DNA of 64,000 nt from Oscillospiraceae bacterium. GTDB lineage: Bacteria; Bacillota; Clostridia; Oscillospirales; Ruminococcaceae. Positions 1 through 9,691 of the stretch are shown piece after piece. The translations under genes and the position numbers were made by a program. How positions within the stretch are numbered: position 1 is the first letter of the stretch; each line of letters begins with the position of its first letter. The notes under the pieces are model-generated. The model did not search any database. It was not told the DNA's origin and saw only the letters and a program-made list of their open reading frames with translations. The DNA lies in NCBI GenBank assembly GCA_017427265.1, contig JAFRTG010000009.1:22882-86881 (forward strand), read 5' to 3'.

Positions 1-638
1 AGGTTTTTATGCTTCAGGAAGCTGAAGCTGAACAGCACACTGACAAAAATGATGCTGACAAAACCGAACTGCGCAAACGCCGCATGAAGCTGCCCGTGCA
101 GAATCCATGTCGGAATGTGAATGCAAACAAACATGACCGCATTCAGCAGAAGCATTTTCCAGTCCTTTTCACTCTTTGCCGTCGCATTGAGCATCCAGCC
201 GCGGAAAACCGCCTCCTCGGTGATACCTACAAAAAGCAGCCACTGATTGTTCGTCAGCGTAAATTCCGGATTGATATGCAGTGTGCCGCCGCGCAGTCCT
301 TTAATCAAAGTGCCGCTGCCGAGCAGGCAAAAAATCAAAGACCAGAACAGCACCGATTTCAGCGGTACTTTTTCGGTGAACATCTGCTTCGCCCCGACAT
401 ACATGTCAGGCTCAAACCGCTTGACCAGCAGGATGGCCGGAACAAACCAGACCAGCATCTTGACGGCAGAACCGAACAGTTCAAACAGCAGCGAGCCGTT
501 CATCGCCTCCTTGATCGGCGGCCGGAGCCAAAGGGTCCAGCACGCCCAGAAGGCATAGAAAATCACAGCATGGATGATGAGCGCCGGTATCTTACCCGAT
601 GCCCGGCGCGTCATCATGTTTTCTTGAACTTCACTCAA
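1..638 (-). CDS. CPBP family intramembrane metalloprotease (3' part runs off window)
   Basis: The minus strand encodes a multi-helix membrane protein containing EEAVFRGW, the EExxxR motif of CPBP (CAAX/Abi-type) intramembrane proteases, followed about 35 residues later by a membrane segment with FVCIHIPTW, whose His fits the second motif. The C-terminus lies beyond base 1. The start is uncertain. A TTG at 638 overlaps the xylulokinase stop (TTGA coupling) and has AAGGAG 10 nt upstream; an ATG at 617 is the alternative. Substrate is unknown; relatives process peptides or protect against bacteriocins. The overlap with xylB suggests co-transcription but no functional link. Confidence 0.75.
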   Translation of the reverse strand, partial: MSEVQENMMTRRASGKIPALIIHAVIFYAFWACWTLWLRPPIKEAMNGSLLFELFGSAVKMLVWFVPAILLVKRFEPDMYVGAKQMFTEKVPLKSVLFWSLIFCLLGSGTLIKGLRGGTLHINPEFTLTNNQWLLFVGITEEAVFRGWMLNATAKSEKDWKMLLLNAVMFVCIHIPTWILHGQLHAAFAQFGFVSIIFVSVLFSFSFLKHKN

Positions 639-2158
639 AGCTTTGCAAGCTCCTTATACTGCTCCTTCAGTGCAGGATAAATCCTGCGGTAGAGCTGATA
701 GTAGTTTTCATAGACCGGAACGGCCTCTGCCTGCGGTGCGCAGGTCTTGTCCGTGCCGATAATTGCGGCGCATGCTTCCGGAACGGATGCATACTCGCCG
801 GTACCGACCATTGCAAGGATTGCAACGCCGAGCGCCGGGCCTTCCTTGGACTTTGTGGTCTGAATCGGGCAGTTGAAGAGGTCTGCGAGCATCTGACGCC
901 ACAACGGGGACGATCCGCCGCCGCCGCAGGCCATCATGTCGTCAACCGTGATATTCATTTCGCGGAACACCTCAAGGCAGTCACGGAGCGAATAGGTCAC
1001 ACCCTCCATGACAGCTCTGAGCATATCGCGCTTCTGATGCATTGCGGAGAGTCCGAAGAATACGCCGCGTGCGTCCGCATCGAGGTGCGGTGTGCGCTCG
1101 CCCATCAGGTACGGCAGATACAGCATTCTGTTTGCACCGATCGGCGACTTTTCCGCTTCCTTATCCATGAGATAGTATTCATCGACGCCCATGCCCTTTG
1201 CGGTCTGCTTTTCGGCATCGCAGAAGTTGTCGCGGAACCATTTGAGTGAAAGGCCTGCGCCCTGGGTCACGCCCATGACATGCCAGCAGCCCGGAACCGC
1301 GCAGCAGAATGTATGCACTCTGCCCTTCGGGTCAATCGAAATCTTGGAGCTGTGTGCAAAGACCACGCCGCTCGTGCCGATCGTCGTAAATGCCTTGCCG
1401 TCCGAAGCAACACCGGTACCGATTGCAGCAGCGGCATTGTCGCCCGCGCCGCCGACAACCGGCGTACCCTCTGCAAGACCCGTGAGCTTTGCAGCCTCAG
1501 CCGTCAGCTTTCCGGTAATCTCCGGGGATTCGTAGACCTTTGCAAGCAGGCTCTTGTCAATATCCAGCTTTTCGAGCACTTCATCGGACCAGCAGCGGTT
1601 CGGGATATCGAGCAGCTGCATACCGGATGCATCGGAAACCTCCGTTGCATATTCGCCGGTCAGGATGTAGCGGATATAGTCTTTCGGCAGAAGGATATGT
1701 GCGCATTTTGCGTAGTTTTCCGGCTCATTGTTGCGCACCCAGAGAATCTTGGATGCGGTGAAGCCGGTCAGTGCCGGGTTTGCAGTGATCTCGATCAGAC
1801 GCTCTGCGCCGACCTTTGCAGTGATCTCCTCGCACTCCTTTGCGGTACGCTGATCGCACCAGATGATCGACTTGCGGATGACCTTGTTATCCTTGTCCAG
1901 CATGACAAGGCCGTGCATCTGGCCGGAAAGACCGATGCCCTTGACGTCATTCTTATCCACGCCGCTCTTTTCGAGCACGGCAGCCATCGTATGCAGCACG
2001 GCATTTGCCCAGTCCTGCGGATCCTGCTCTGCATAGCCGTTCTGCGGCTGATAGAGCGGATATTCCTCTGTCGCCGAGGCAATCACGCTGCCCTTGCTGT
2101 CAAACAGAACGGTTTTGGTTCCGCTTGTGCCGATATCTGCGCCAAGATAGTAGTTCAT
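635..2158 (-). CDS. xylB: xylulokinase
   Basis: FGGY-family sugar kinase of 507 residues, the usual length for xylulokinase. It phosphorylates D-xylulose to xylulose 5-phosphate, feeding the pentose phosphate pathway. Visible motifs are the N-terminal phosphate-binding DIGTSGTK (residues 8-15), the xylulokinase signature SGQMHG (78-83), and GGAGDN with the likely catalytic Asp240. The ATG at 2158 is preceded by AAGGGGA. No xylose isomerase or transporter lies next to it in the window, so it is not in a classical xylAB operon here. It suits a plant-fibre degrader. Confidence 0.95.
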   Translation of the reverse strand: MNYYLGADIGTSGTKTVLFDSKGSVIASATEEYPLYQPQNGYAEQDPQDWANAVLHTMAAVLEKSGVDKNDVKGIGLSGQMHGLVMLDKDNKVIRKSIIWCDQRTAKECEEITAKVGAERLIEITANPALTGFTASKILWVRNNEPENYAKCAHILLPKDYIRYILTGEYATEVSDASGMQLLDIPNRCWSDEVLEKLDIDKSLLAKVYESPEITGKLTAEAAKLTGLAEGTPVVGGAGDNAAAAIGTGVASDGKAFTTIGTSGVVFAHSSKISIDPKGRVHTFCCAVPGCWHVMGVTQGAGLSLKWFRDNFCDAEKQTAKGMGVDEYYLMDKEAEKSPIGANRMLYLPYLMGERTPHLDADARGVFFGLSAMHQKRDMLRAVMEGVTYSLRDCLEVFREMNITVDDMMACGGGGSSPLWRQMLADLFNCPIQTTKSKEGPALGVAILAMVGTGEYASVPEACAAIIGTDKTCAPQAEAVPVYENYYQLYRRIYPALKEQYKELAKL

Positions 2159-2271
2159 AGTGCAAATCCCCTTTTCTATATATTTCAGTTTGGGTTTTCT
2201 GCCGGTTTCCCGGCTGCTTTATGCTTCATCCGCAGCAGAGCGCCGCGGAATGAATACCGTTTTATGCCGAA

Positions 2272-3657
2272 TCAGGCTGCGTTTTCAGAGCTTTCTTCGG
2301 ATGACTCATCCTCTTCATCCGTTGTGGTAGTCGTAGTCGTTTCTTCCTCTTCTTCCTCGTCAGTTTCCGCAGGCTTGGTGGTCTGTGCCGCACGGATAGC
2401 CTCGATATCAAGTCCCTCCGGATGTACCGGCGGCAGCGTATTGGATTCGAGGAACGCAGTCAGCTCACGGTTGTCCGGATCGAAGATCCGCTCAAGCATT
2501 GCGACATATTCGCGGAACACGACCTTGCCGTTGACAGTCAGAACCTCATTCTCCTCCGGCACGCCCAGCGCCGCAAGATTCTCGTCGCTCATGCGGGAAA
2601 GACGGAGATCGTAGGTCGGATTCAGACCGATCGAAACCATTTTGTCAAAATCAAGCGAGACCTTGAATTCCGGCTCGACCAGCGAAACGCGGAAGAACTT
2701 TGCAAGGCGCGAATCAATCGGATCCTTCTCCGAACCGTAGCCCAGCTTGTGGCGCTGCTTGCGGGTCAGGTCACCGATCTCAAAATCCTCTGCATAACCG
2801 ACATTCAGACCGAGCAGCTTCATCTGCTCCGCATCCAGCGTAAAGGTCGTATTCGGGTTGTGCGTAATCAGCTCTCTGGTAATCTCGGAACGGGTTTGCA
2901 GGCTCCATTCTGCATGGAACTCATCGAGCGGACGCTCATGATAAACCTCACGGGCATAGCCCTTTGCATACCACGTAGAGTGCTTGTAGCCGATGTCCTC
3001 TGTATTCGGCTCAATGGAAACATACGTATTTCCGAGACCCTGATCGAGCACCTGTACGATAGAGTAACGGTAGTTGCCGTGCGGTGTGACGGCGCGCTCC
3101 ACGACGGTTTCCTGCGTAGCAGGCTGCAGGATGCTCTGCACCATCAGAAAGACAAATGCGCCAAGCACGTAGATCATCAGGAAAACCGCGCCGAAGATCG
3201 TCTTGGGTCCTTCGCCCGTGCCGCTCGCCAGATACGTGACTGCGACCATCAGCATCAGCGGAACCAACAGCACCGGATGCTGATAATTGAACAGAATCAC
3301 AGGCAAGTAAAACGGCATGGAGAACATGATGACCAGCCGCGTGATGATCTGCCGCCGCGAGAACAGCATGACCGCACCGAAGAAGATGCAGCAGACCGTC
3401 ACAAGGAAGCCGTAAGTGCCCTTGCTGTCAGCGGGAATATCCAGACGGTAAAACACACTGTAATAGGCCAGCTTCAGAACCCCGCGGAAATAGAGCAAAG
3501 ACAGAAGCGAGACAAGAAATTTTGCAACGCCCAGAAAGAACTGTCCGTTTCTGGTGCGGACAGCGTCTCTCGCGTTTTTCACAAACGCACGGAACTGCTC
3601 CGCGGGCGCTTCCTGTCTGCCGCGTGCAGCGGCAATTTTTCTTACATTTGTACTCAT
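2272..3657 (-). CDS. hypothetical multi-spanning membrane protein with acidic tail
   Basis: A 461-residue protein I do not recognise. The N-terminal half has about five hydrophobic segments (roughly residues 42-180). A soluble region of about 230 residues follows, and the protein ends in a low-complexity tail of Glu, Asp, Thr and Ser. Its ATG overlaps the stop of the upstream helicase gene (ATGA at 3654-3657), so the two are translationally coupled. A tail this acidic and Thr-rich may be extracytoplasmic or bind metal, but that is inference. Confidence 0.8.
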   Translation of the reverse strand: MSTNVRKIAAARGRQEAPAEQFRAFVKNARDAVRTRNGQFFLGVAKFLVSLLSLLYFRGVLKLAYYSVFYRLDIPADSKGTYGFLVTVCCIFFGAVMLFSRRQIITRLVIMFSMPFYLPVILFNYQHPVLLVPLMLMVAVTYLASGTGEGPKTIFGAVFLMIYVLGAFVFLMVQSILQPATQETVVERAVTPHGNYRYSIVQVLDQGLGNTYVSIEPNTEDIGYKHSTWYAKGYAREVYHERPLDEFHAEWSLQTRSEITRELITHNPNTTFTLDAEQMKLLGLNVGYAEDFEIGDLTRKQRHKLGYGSEKDPIDSRLAKFFRVSLVEPEFKVSLDFDKMVSIGLNPTYDLRLSRMSDENLAALGVPEENEVLTVNGKVVFREYVAMLERIFDPDNRELTAFLESNTLPPVHPEGLDIEAIRAAQTTKPAETDEEEEEETTTTTTTDEEDESSEESSENAA

Positions 3658-6032
3658 GATGACACCTTTCGGATTCGGGCATATTTTGCCATGATTTTTT
3701 TTGTGCCGACATTATCAAAGGCGATCTCCAGCATCGAGTCGCCGCCCATCGGCGTAACACCGAGCACGGTACCTTCTCCGTGCACAAAGCTCTTGACGCG
3801 GTCGCCGGGAGCAAACTGATCCGGCATCTCCTGCGGCTTGCTGCGCTGTCTCAGCCACGGATCCGTCTGCACCGGCTGCCTGCCGGGCTTGCGCAGCGTA
3901 TCTGCTTCGCTGCTGCTGCCTGCCTTTTCCAGCACAGCAGGATCCATCTCCCGCAGAAAGCGCGACGTCCCGTTGGAAGCCGTCTGGCCGTAGAGCATCC
4001 GGTAAGCCGCGGTGGTGACGGAAAGCTGCTGCTTGGCGCGCGTGATCGCCACATACGCAAGCCGCCGCTCCTCTTCGATTTCTTCGGGACTGTCGATGCT
4101 CCGTCTGCCGGGGAACACGCCCTCTTCAAGACCCACAAGAAATACGCGCTCAAATTCCAGACCCTTTGCAGCATGAACTGTCATCAGCGTGACAGCATCC
4201 TGCGAATCCTCTGCGCGGTCCTGATCGGTATAGAGGGAAATTTCCTCGAGAAAGCCGTTCAGCGTCGGTTCCTCGCCTTCGTTTTCGGCCTGATTGATGT
4301 AAGAAAGGATGCTGGTTTTCAGCTCGCGGATATTCTCGACGCGCCCCTCGCCCTCTTCTCCGAGCGCCTGCAGCATATCGAGATAGCCGGTCACATCCAG
4401 CAATGTATCGTAAAAATCGTCGAGCGTCTGCTCGGAGGCTGCATCTGCAAGCTCCTCAAACACGGCAGCGGCCTGCCGCAGTGCGGATGCTCTGCGCTGC
4501 AGCACCGGATAGGAATCCGCCGTGCGGAGCACCTCAACCGGCGAGATGCCGAGATCCAGCGCAATCCCGGTAATATCCGAGAGCGTCTGTGCCCCGATGC
4601 CGCGCTTCGGCTCGTTGATGATCCGCGTAAACCGCAGCAGATCGGAGGGATTGTTGACCACGCACATATACGCGATGACATCCTTGATCTCCTTGCGGTC
4701 AAAGAAGCGCAGTCCGCCGAAGATCCGGTACGGGATACCGGCATGTGCAAGCTGGCGCTCCAGCGAATTGGAAAGCGCATGTGTCCGGTAAAGCACGGCA
4801 TAATCGCTGTACTTTCCGCCGTTTGCAACGCCCTTTGCGATCGTCTCCGCAACATAGCGCGCCTCGTCGTTCTGATCGGCAGCGCGGTACCATCTGACCT
4901 TTTCGCCTTCCGCAAGATCGGACCAGAGAGTCTTTTCCTTGCGGCTCTCATTGTGCCGGATGACTGAATTCGCCGCCTGCAGAATCTTCTTTGTGGAGCG
5001 GTAATTCTGCTCCAGCCGGATGACCTTGCAGTCCGGGAACTGCGACTCAAACGACAGAATATTCTCGATCGTCGCGCCGCGGAATTTATAAATGCTCTGA
5101 TCGTCGTCGCCGACGACACAGAGATTGTGATGCTTTTCCGCAAGCAGATGAATCAGCTCATACTGCGCGGGGTTGGTATCCTGATACTCGTCCACGAGCA
5201 GATACCGGCATTTGTTCTGATATTTTTCCAGCACATCCGGATTTTCGCGGAACAGCTGCACCGTCAGTGCGATGATATCGTCAAAATCGACTGCATTGGA
5301 TTCCCGCAGCCGCTGCTGATAAAGCGCATAGATCTGCGCGATCTTGCTGCGCCGGAAGTCGCCTTCCGCTTCCCGCAGCAGATCCTCAGGAGAAAGCAGC
5401 CTGTCCTTTGCACGGCTGATCTCATGTGCGACAGCCTTCGGCGGAAATGCCTTTTCCAGCGAATAGCCCCTGCTGCGCTCCTGCAGCGCGGGATCCTGCA
5501 GACAGGCGCTCACGACGCGCTGACTGTCATCCGCATCATAAATCGTGAAATCACCGGAAAAGCCGAGCCGGTCGATATGCTGCCGGAGGATCCGGACACA
5601 TGCGCTGTGGAATGTCGCCGCCCAGACATCGCCGGCATTTTCGCCGAGCATGGTTTCCAGACGGGCTTTGAGCTCTGCAGCCGCTTTATTCGTAAACGTG
5701 ATCGCAAGGATCCGCCAGCCCGGAACCGGCGCAAAGCCCAGCAGTTCTGTCAGGCGCTGTTCATCCGGCGCCGCCGTTCCCGCAGCCACCTGCTGCAGAT
5801 ACGCTGCATCCTCAGGTGCACAGGGCGGAATCTCTCCGTAATATGCATCCCCGAAGCGCATCATAAACGCGATCCGGTTGACGATCGCGGTCGTCTTGCC
5901 GCTGCCCGCACCTGCCAGAACGCTCACCGGACCGTTCACAGTCCGGACTGCATCCTGCTGCTGCGGATTCAGCCCCTTTGCATCCAGATACCGCGTCAGA
6001 GCGGCCTGTTTGATCTCCGTCATGCTCTGCAT
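3654..6032 (-). CDS. pcrA: ATP-dependent DNA helicase PcrA/UvrD
   Basis: Superfamily 1A 3'-5' helicase of 792 residues, near the usual length for PcrA. Motifs are Walker A GAGSGKTTA (about 41-49), AITFTNKAA (Ia), LLVDEYQDTN (II), GDDDQSIYKFRGA (III), LEQNYRS (IV), TVHAAKGLEF (V) and VAITRAK (VI). The C-terminus carries the short Tudor-like PcrA tail (GDRVKSFVHGEGTVLGV). It acts in nucleotide excision repair, clearance of RecA filaments and plasmid replication. An in-frame stop lies just upstream of the ATG at 6032, which fixes the start despite a distant Shine-Dalgarno. Confidence 0.95.
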   Translation of the reverse strand: MQSMTEIKQAALTRYLDAKGLNPQQQDAVRTVNGPVSVLAGAGSGKTTAIVNRIAFMMRFGDAYYGEIPPCAPEDAAYLQQVAAGTAAPDEQRLTELLGFAPVPGWRILAITFTNKAAAELKARLETMLGENAGDVWAATFHSACVRILRQHIDRLGFSGDFTIYDADDSQRVVSACLQDPALQERSRGYSLEKAFPPKAVAHEISRAKDRLLSPEDLLREAEGDFRRSKIAQIYALYQQRLRESNAVDFDDIIALTVQLFRENPDVLEKYQNKCRYLLVDEYQDTNPAQYELIHLLAEKHHNLCVVGDDDQSIYKFRGATIENILSFESQFPDCKVIRLEQNYRSTKKILQAANSVIRHNESRKEKTLWSDLAEGEKVRWYRAADQNDEARYVAETIAKGVANGGKYSDYAVLYRTHALSNSLERQLAHAGIPYRIFGGLRFFDRKEIKDVIAYMCVVNNPSDLLRFTRIINEPKRGIGAQTLSDITGIALDLGISPVEVLRTADSYPVLQRRASALRQAAAVFEELADAASEQTLDDFYDTLLDVTGYLDMLQALGEEGEGRVENIRELKTSILSYINQAENEGEEPTLNGFLEEISLYTDQDRAEDSQDAVTLMTVHAAKGLEFERVFLVGLEEGVFPGRRSIDSPEEIEEERRLAYVAITRAKQQLSVTTAAYRMLYGQTASNGTSRFLREMDPAVLEKAGSSSEADTLRKPGRQPVQTDPWLRQRSKPQEMPDQFAPGDRVKSFVHGEGTVLGVTPMGGDSMLEIAFDNVGTKKIMAKYARIRKVSS

Positions 6033-6289
6033 GGTTTGCTATGAATCCGTTCCTTTCTGCCAGCTTCCGGCCGGAATCCCCGCAGCAGGCGGAACTGTCG
6101 CTTCTGCAGACGGATATACTTCCGGCAATACCACTTTATTATATCACAAATCTTCCGAATTGAAAAGTCCCCAAAGAAAAATTTTCGATATTTTTCATAT
6201 TTTCCCGCTGCCCGTATCCGATATTCCCGCAATTTGCCGGATTTGCCTGAATGTTTCATGATTCTTTTCTTAATTTTTGCAAATAGGAC

Positions 6290-6318
6290 TTTCTTTTTTT
6301 CCGTTTTTCTTGTATAAT
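6290..6318 (+). promoter_or_regulatory. candidate sigma-A promoter for the AI-2E exporter gene
   Basis: A perfect -10 TATAAT lies at 6313-6318 with a weak -35 (TTTCTT, 6290-6295) 17 bp upstream, in an AT-rich intergenic stretch 57 bp before the gene at 6375. Confidence 0.5.
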
Positions 6319-6374
6319 AGAATAGAATACGAATATTATCTGTTGTTTCAGACGAAAGGAAGCATTCTGATACT

Positions 6375-7733
6375 ATGAAAATACGCTTGAATGAGCATCA
6401 GCAGGGCATCGCACGGATTGCCGTCTGGACGTTTTCCGTCTGCCTGCTGATCGGCATTGCAGTCTGGCGCTTTGATGCGCTCGCAGGAATTTTCCGCAAG
6501 GTGGTTTCCGTGCTCGCACCGGTTCTCGTGGGACTTGCGACTGCTTATCTGCTCAGCCCGCTGCAGAACTGGGCCGAGCGGAAGATCAGCATTCTCACCG
6601 ACCGGAAAAAGCCGCATCCGCGGCTCAGGCGCGGACTATCCGTTGCGGCAACCATGCTTGTGCTGCTGATTGTCATTGTCGGACTCGTTGCAGCCATCGT
6701 TCCGGAACTGATTACGAGCATCAAAAATCTGCTTGTCAATCTGCCGGAATACCTGACCAATATGACCGACTGGATCAATGCGCATATCGCCTCTCTGAAG
6801 GACGATCAGCCGCAGCTCTATTCGCTGTTGGTCTCTGTGTGGGATACTGCACAGAATTCCCTCAACAATTTCGCTGACCAGTTCGAGCCGAAGCTCGACA
6901 GCATTGCAAGCGGCGGCGCCGATCTCATCAGCATTGTCACGACCAGTGCCGTTTCCGTTTTCAAGGGCTTCACCAATTTCCTGCTCGGCCTGATTATCAC
7001 GGTATACCTTCTTTATAACAAGGAGCGCTATCTGGCACAGGCGCGCAAGATTCTCTACGCCACAATGCCGCAGGAGCGTGTTCACGGATTTCTCCGCATC
7101 GGCTCGCATGTCAGCTATACCTTCATGCACTTTTTCTCCGGCAAAACGCTGGATTCCATCATCATCGCACTGCTCTGCTTCATCGGCATGACGATTCTGA
7201 AAATGCCGTATATCACGCTGATTTCGATTCTGGTCGGCATCACGAACATCATTCCGTTCTTCGGCCCGATTATCGGCGCTGTTCCGAGTGCGCTGCTGAT
7301 CCTGCTTTCTGAGCCGCGCAAGGTCATTCCGTTCGTCATCTTTATCCTGGTGCTCCAGCAGTTCGACGGAAACTTCCTCGGCCCGAAAATCCTCGGCGAT
7401 ACGCTCGGCCTGCCAATGTTCTGGATTCTCTTTGCAATCACGATCGGCGGCGGTCTGTTCGGCTTCGCCGGCATGGTCGCATTCGTACCGCTGTTCGCCG
7501 CGGTCTACGCGCTGTTCTCTGACTTTCTCAGCGAGCGCCTGCATAAAAAAGGCCTGCCGCCGGAAACCGAATGCTATATGACAAATGAGATTCTTTTTGC
7601 CGCCGCAAAGCCGCCGGCGGATCCCGAAACAGAGGATCACGCCGGTGATACGGAAACACCGGAACCGGAGTCTTCTGATCCGGAGGCCGCTCCGGAAGCT
7701 GCCGGCACGGATGATGAAGAAGCAGCCGGGTAA
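6375..7733 (+). CDS. AI-2E family transporter (PerM/YtvI-like)
   Basis: A 452-residue membrane protein with the AI-2E transporter family layout: two N-terminal helices, a soluble insert (about 115-190), then five or six C-terminal helices. Conserved blocks are GLIITVYLLYNKERY, FFSGKTLDSIIIALLCFIG and the GITNIIPFFGPIIGAVPSA loop. Some members export autoinducer-2 and others are Na+/H+ antiporters, so the substrate cannot be assigned. The last 60 residues are an acidic, Pro/Glu-rich tail outside the family domain. An AAAGGA site precedes the ATG. Confidence 0.9.
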   Translation: MKIRLNEHQQGIARIAVWTFSVCLLIGIAVWRFDALAGIFRKVVSVLAPVLVGLATAYLLSPLQNWAERKISILTDRKKPHPRLRRGLSVAATMLVLLIVIVGLVAAIVPELITSIKNLLVNLPEYLTNMTDWINAHIASLKDDQPQLYSLLVSVWDTAQNSLNNFADQFEPKLDSIASGGADLISIVTTSAVSVFKGFTNFLLGLIITVYLLYNKERYLAQARKILYATMPQERVHGFLRIGSHVSYTFMHFFSGKTLDSIIIALLCFIGMTILKMPYITLISILVGITNIIPFFGPIIGAVPSALLILLSEPRKVIPFVIFILVLQQFDGNFLGPKILGDTLGLPMFWILFAITIGGGLFGFAGMVAFVPLFAAVYALFSDFLSERLHKKGLPPETECYMTNEILFAAAKPPADPETEDHAGDTETPEPESSDPEAAPEAAGTDDEEAAG

Positions 7734-7856
7734 GACGATCACAGATCCGCAGCTGCAGGCGCATGGAAAACCGGTTGCCGGCAGATGCCGCCTGTCTCTT
7801 TTCTGCGGCAATCCCACGATTTCTATGGATGACTGAATCCGCACGGAGGATGCAAA

Positions 7857-8561
7857 ATGAAACAATTTGAACAGGATGATATTATAGATGTCGCCTTTCA
7901 GACGGCAACCGACGACGAGCTGCTCAGCTCCGGTCAGCAGGAGGCCGCACGGCAGACCGATGAGGAAGCCCTCGCCGAACTGGCCGCCGAGGTCATGAAC
8001 GACCCTGAACGCTGCTTCTGCCGGAACTGCGGCAAGCCGATCTATAAAAATGCGAGCGTCTGCGTGCACTGCAACTATGTGACAAACCCGCTTGCGCTCC
8101 AGCAGGGGCAGCGGCTCGTCCGTGCCAGACGGGAACGCTATGAAAAGGGCAGCCGCATCCGCAACTTTATCACAAATCTGACCGGCATTGATCTCGAATC
8201 GCCGGATCAGAAGGCACGCTGGGCAATCCGCCCGCAGAATTATCACTACCAGACAACCGGCAGCGTCTACTGCACAAACTGCGGCTGTGAGGTCGATCCC
8301 GGCGCAAGCGTCTGCGTCCGCTGCAACTATGTGCTGAACCCGCTGGCTGTCCGCCGTGCGCAGATGGCCGTCAGCGACCGTACCGCCAAGCTTTCCCGCA
8401 AGGATCTGATCAAGAGCTTTCTCATTCCGGGTTACGGCCACAAGCTCTACAAGCTCTATGCGGAGCGCCGCCCGCAGATTGCAAAGCCCTGCCGGCTCGC
8501 CGGGCTCGCCAATCTCGGCGCACTGGTCACGGCAGCGATCATCCTGCTCAGCCAGCTCTGA
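7857..8561 (+). CDS. double zinc-ribbon protein with C-terminal membrane anchor
   Basis: A 234-residue protein with two copies of one zinc-ribbon unit, each CxNCG-x10-CVxCNY followed by NPLA (about residues 56-82 and 139-165). The shared flanks suggest internal duplication. A hydrophobic segment ends the chain, which may anchor it in the membrane. A strong GGAGGATGCAAA site precedes the ATG. The function is unknown; paired ribbons usually bind nucleic acid or protein. It sits 123 bp downstream of the exporter gene and ahead of a terminator. Confidence 0.8.
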   Translation: MKQFEQDDIIDVAFQTATDDELLSSGQQEAARQTDEEALAELAAEVMNDPERCFCRNCGKPIYKNASVCVHCNYVTNPLALQQGQRLVRARRERYEKGSRIRNFITNLTGIDLESPDQKARWAIRPQNYHYQTTGSVYCTNCGCEVDPGASVCVRCNYVLNPLAVRRAQMAVSDRTAKLSRKDLIKSFLIPGYGHKLYKLYAERRPQIAKPCRLAGLANLGALVTAAIILLSQL

Positions 8562-8596
8562 CGGCAGCCGCATACAGACAAAATCCACACAGTTCA

Positions 8597-8632
8597 TCAG
8601 GGAGAAGGCACCTGTCCTTCTCCCTGATTTTG
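8597..8632 (+). terminator. Rho-independent terminator
   Basis: A 12-bp stem (TCAGGGAGAAGG / CCTTCTCCCTGA) with a 7-nt loop, followed by TTTTG. It ends the 6375-8561 transcription unit. Confidence 0.85.
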
Positions 8633-8714
8633 TCCAGTATCCGCTTGAAAACCAAACGATTCCCATGGAATCGGCGGAAGGTGCTAAAAATCGCGCAGAG
8701 TTCAGTATTCTGTA

Positions 8715-8743
8715 TTGACTTTTTTGCAAGGATGTTGTAAAAT
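8715..8743 (+). promoter_or_regulatory. sigma-A promoter of the ATP-grasp pair
   Basis: TTGACT (8715-8720), a 17-bp spacer and TAAAAT (8738-8743), 55 bp before the start at 8798. Confidence 0.7.
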
Positions 8744-8797
8744 AAACAGGAAGGGTGTTGACCCGATGAATCATTTCTGCTCCGGAGGATAAAGAAT

Positions 8798-9691
8798 ATG
8801 GAGATTTATAACGGCTGGCTGATCGTGAACAGCTATTACAATCCCGCAAAGTTCAATTCGCTTTACAGAGTCCTTGAGGAATCCGCGGAAAAGGCAGGAC
8901 TGCATTTTTCCAAGTGGACGTCCGAGCAGCGCCCGACTGTCGTCGGTGCCGGTGCCCGCGAACCGAAGCCCGCATTTGTCCTGTTCTGGGATAAGGACAT
9001 CCAGCTTGCAAAGACAATGGAGCTTTCCGGTCTGAAGCTGTTCAACAGCGCAAATGCGATCGCACTCGCAGACGACAAAATGGAAACAGCGCTGAAACTT
9101 GCTGCTGCCGGCATTCCGATCCCGGATACCATTCCCGCACCGACCTGCTTCCCCGGCTGCAAGCGCAATCCCGCTTCGGCAGAGCAGGCAGCCCGTATCC
9201 TCGGCTGGCCGCTCGTCATCAAGGAGAACAAGGGCAGCTTCGGCGCACAGGTCTATCTTGCAAACAACAAGCAGGAGGCAGAGCGCATCCTGAACCACAT
9301 CGGCGAGCATGACTGCCAGTTCCAGCGCTTTATCCGCGACAGCAGCGGCCGCGATCTCCGCGTCACCGTTGTCGGCGGAAAGGCCATCTGCGCAATGGAG
9401 CGTCATTCTGCATCGAAGCAGGAATTCCGTTCCAATATCGGCGCAGGCGGCACCGCATCTGCACGCGCAATCACCCCGCTGGAGGAAAAGCTCGCTGTCG
9501 AGGCTGCAAATACGCTCGGCCTTGATTTTGCCGGCGTCGATATCCTCATGGGCAAGAACGACGAGGAGCGCTATGTCTGCGAGGTCAACTCCAATCCGCA
9601 GCTGCAAAGCACCATTGATACCTGCGGCATCAATCCCGCAACCAATATCATGTGGCATATCCGCAATCAGCTCAAGGGCGATACTGAATGA
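8798..9691 (+). CDS. RimK-like ATP-grasp ligase, first of a coupled pair
   Basis: A 297-residue protein of the RimK type ATP-grasp family. The core includes ALADDKMETALKLAAAGIPIP, the nucleotide-binding strand WPLVIKENKGSFGAQV, the acidic QRFIRDSSGRDLRV segment, and the metal site LDFAGVDILMG...YVCEVNSNPQ. Family members join a carboxylate to an amine through an acylphosphate, for example adding Glu to ribosomal protein S6 or building peptide-like metabolites. Its stop overlaps the next gene's start (ATGA). The substrate is not evident. Confidence 0.85.
   Translation: MEIYNGWLIVNSYYNPAKFNSLYRVLEESAEKAGLHFSKWTSEQRPTVVGAGAREPKPAFVLFWDKDIQLAKTMELSGLKLFNSANAIALADDKMETALKLAAAGIPIPDTIPAPTCFPGCKRNPASAEQAARILGWPLVIKENKGSFGAQVYLANNKQEAERILNHIGEHDCQFQRFIRDSSGRDLRVTVVGGKAICAMERHSASKQEFRSNIGAGGTASARAITPLEEKLAVEAANTLGLDFAGVDILMGKNDEERYVCEVNSNPQLQSTIDTCGINPATNIMWHIRNQLKGDTE

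Noticed and set aside
2422-6044. Long plus-strand open readings opposite the membrane protein and PcrA genes
   Set aside because: They lie antisense to clearly homologous genes, have no ribosome sites and show Arg/His-rich shadow composition.
6636-8849. A 737-codon minus-strand open reading
   Set aside because: Antisense to the AI-2E exporter and zinc-ribbon genes, both of which have recognisable motifs; composition is that of a shadow frame.
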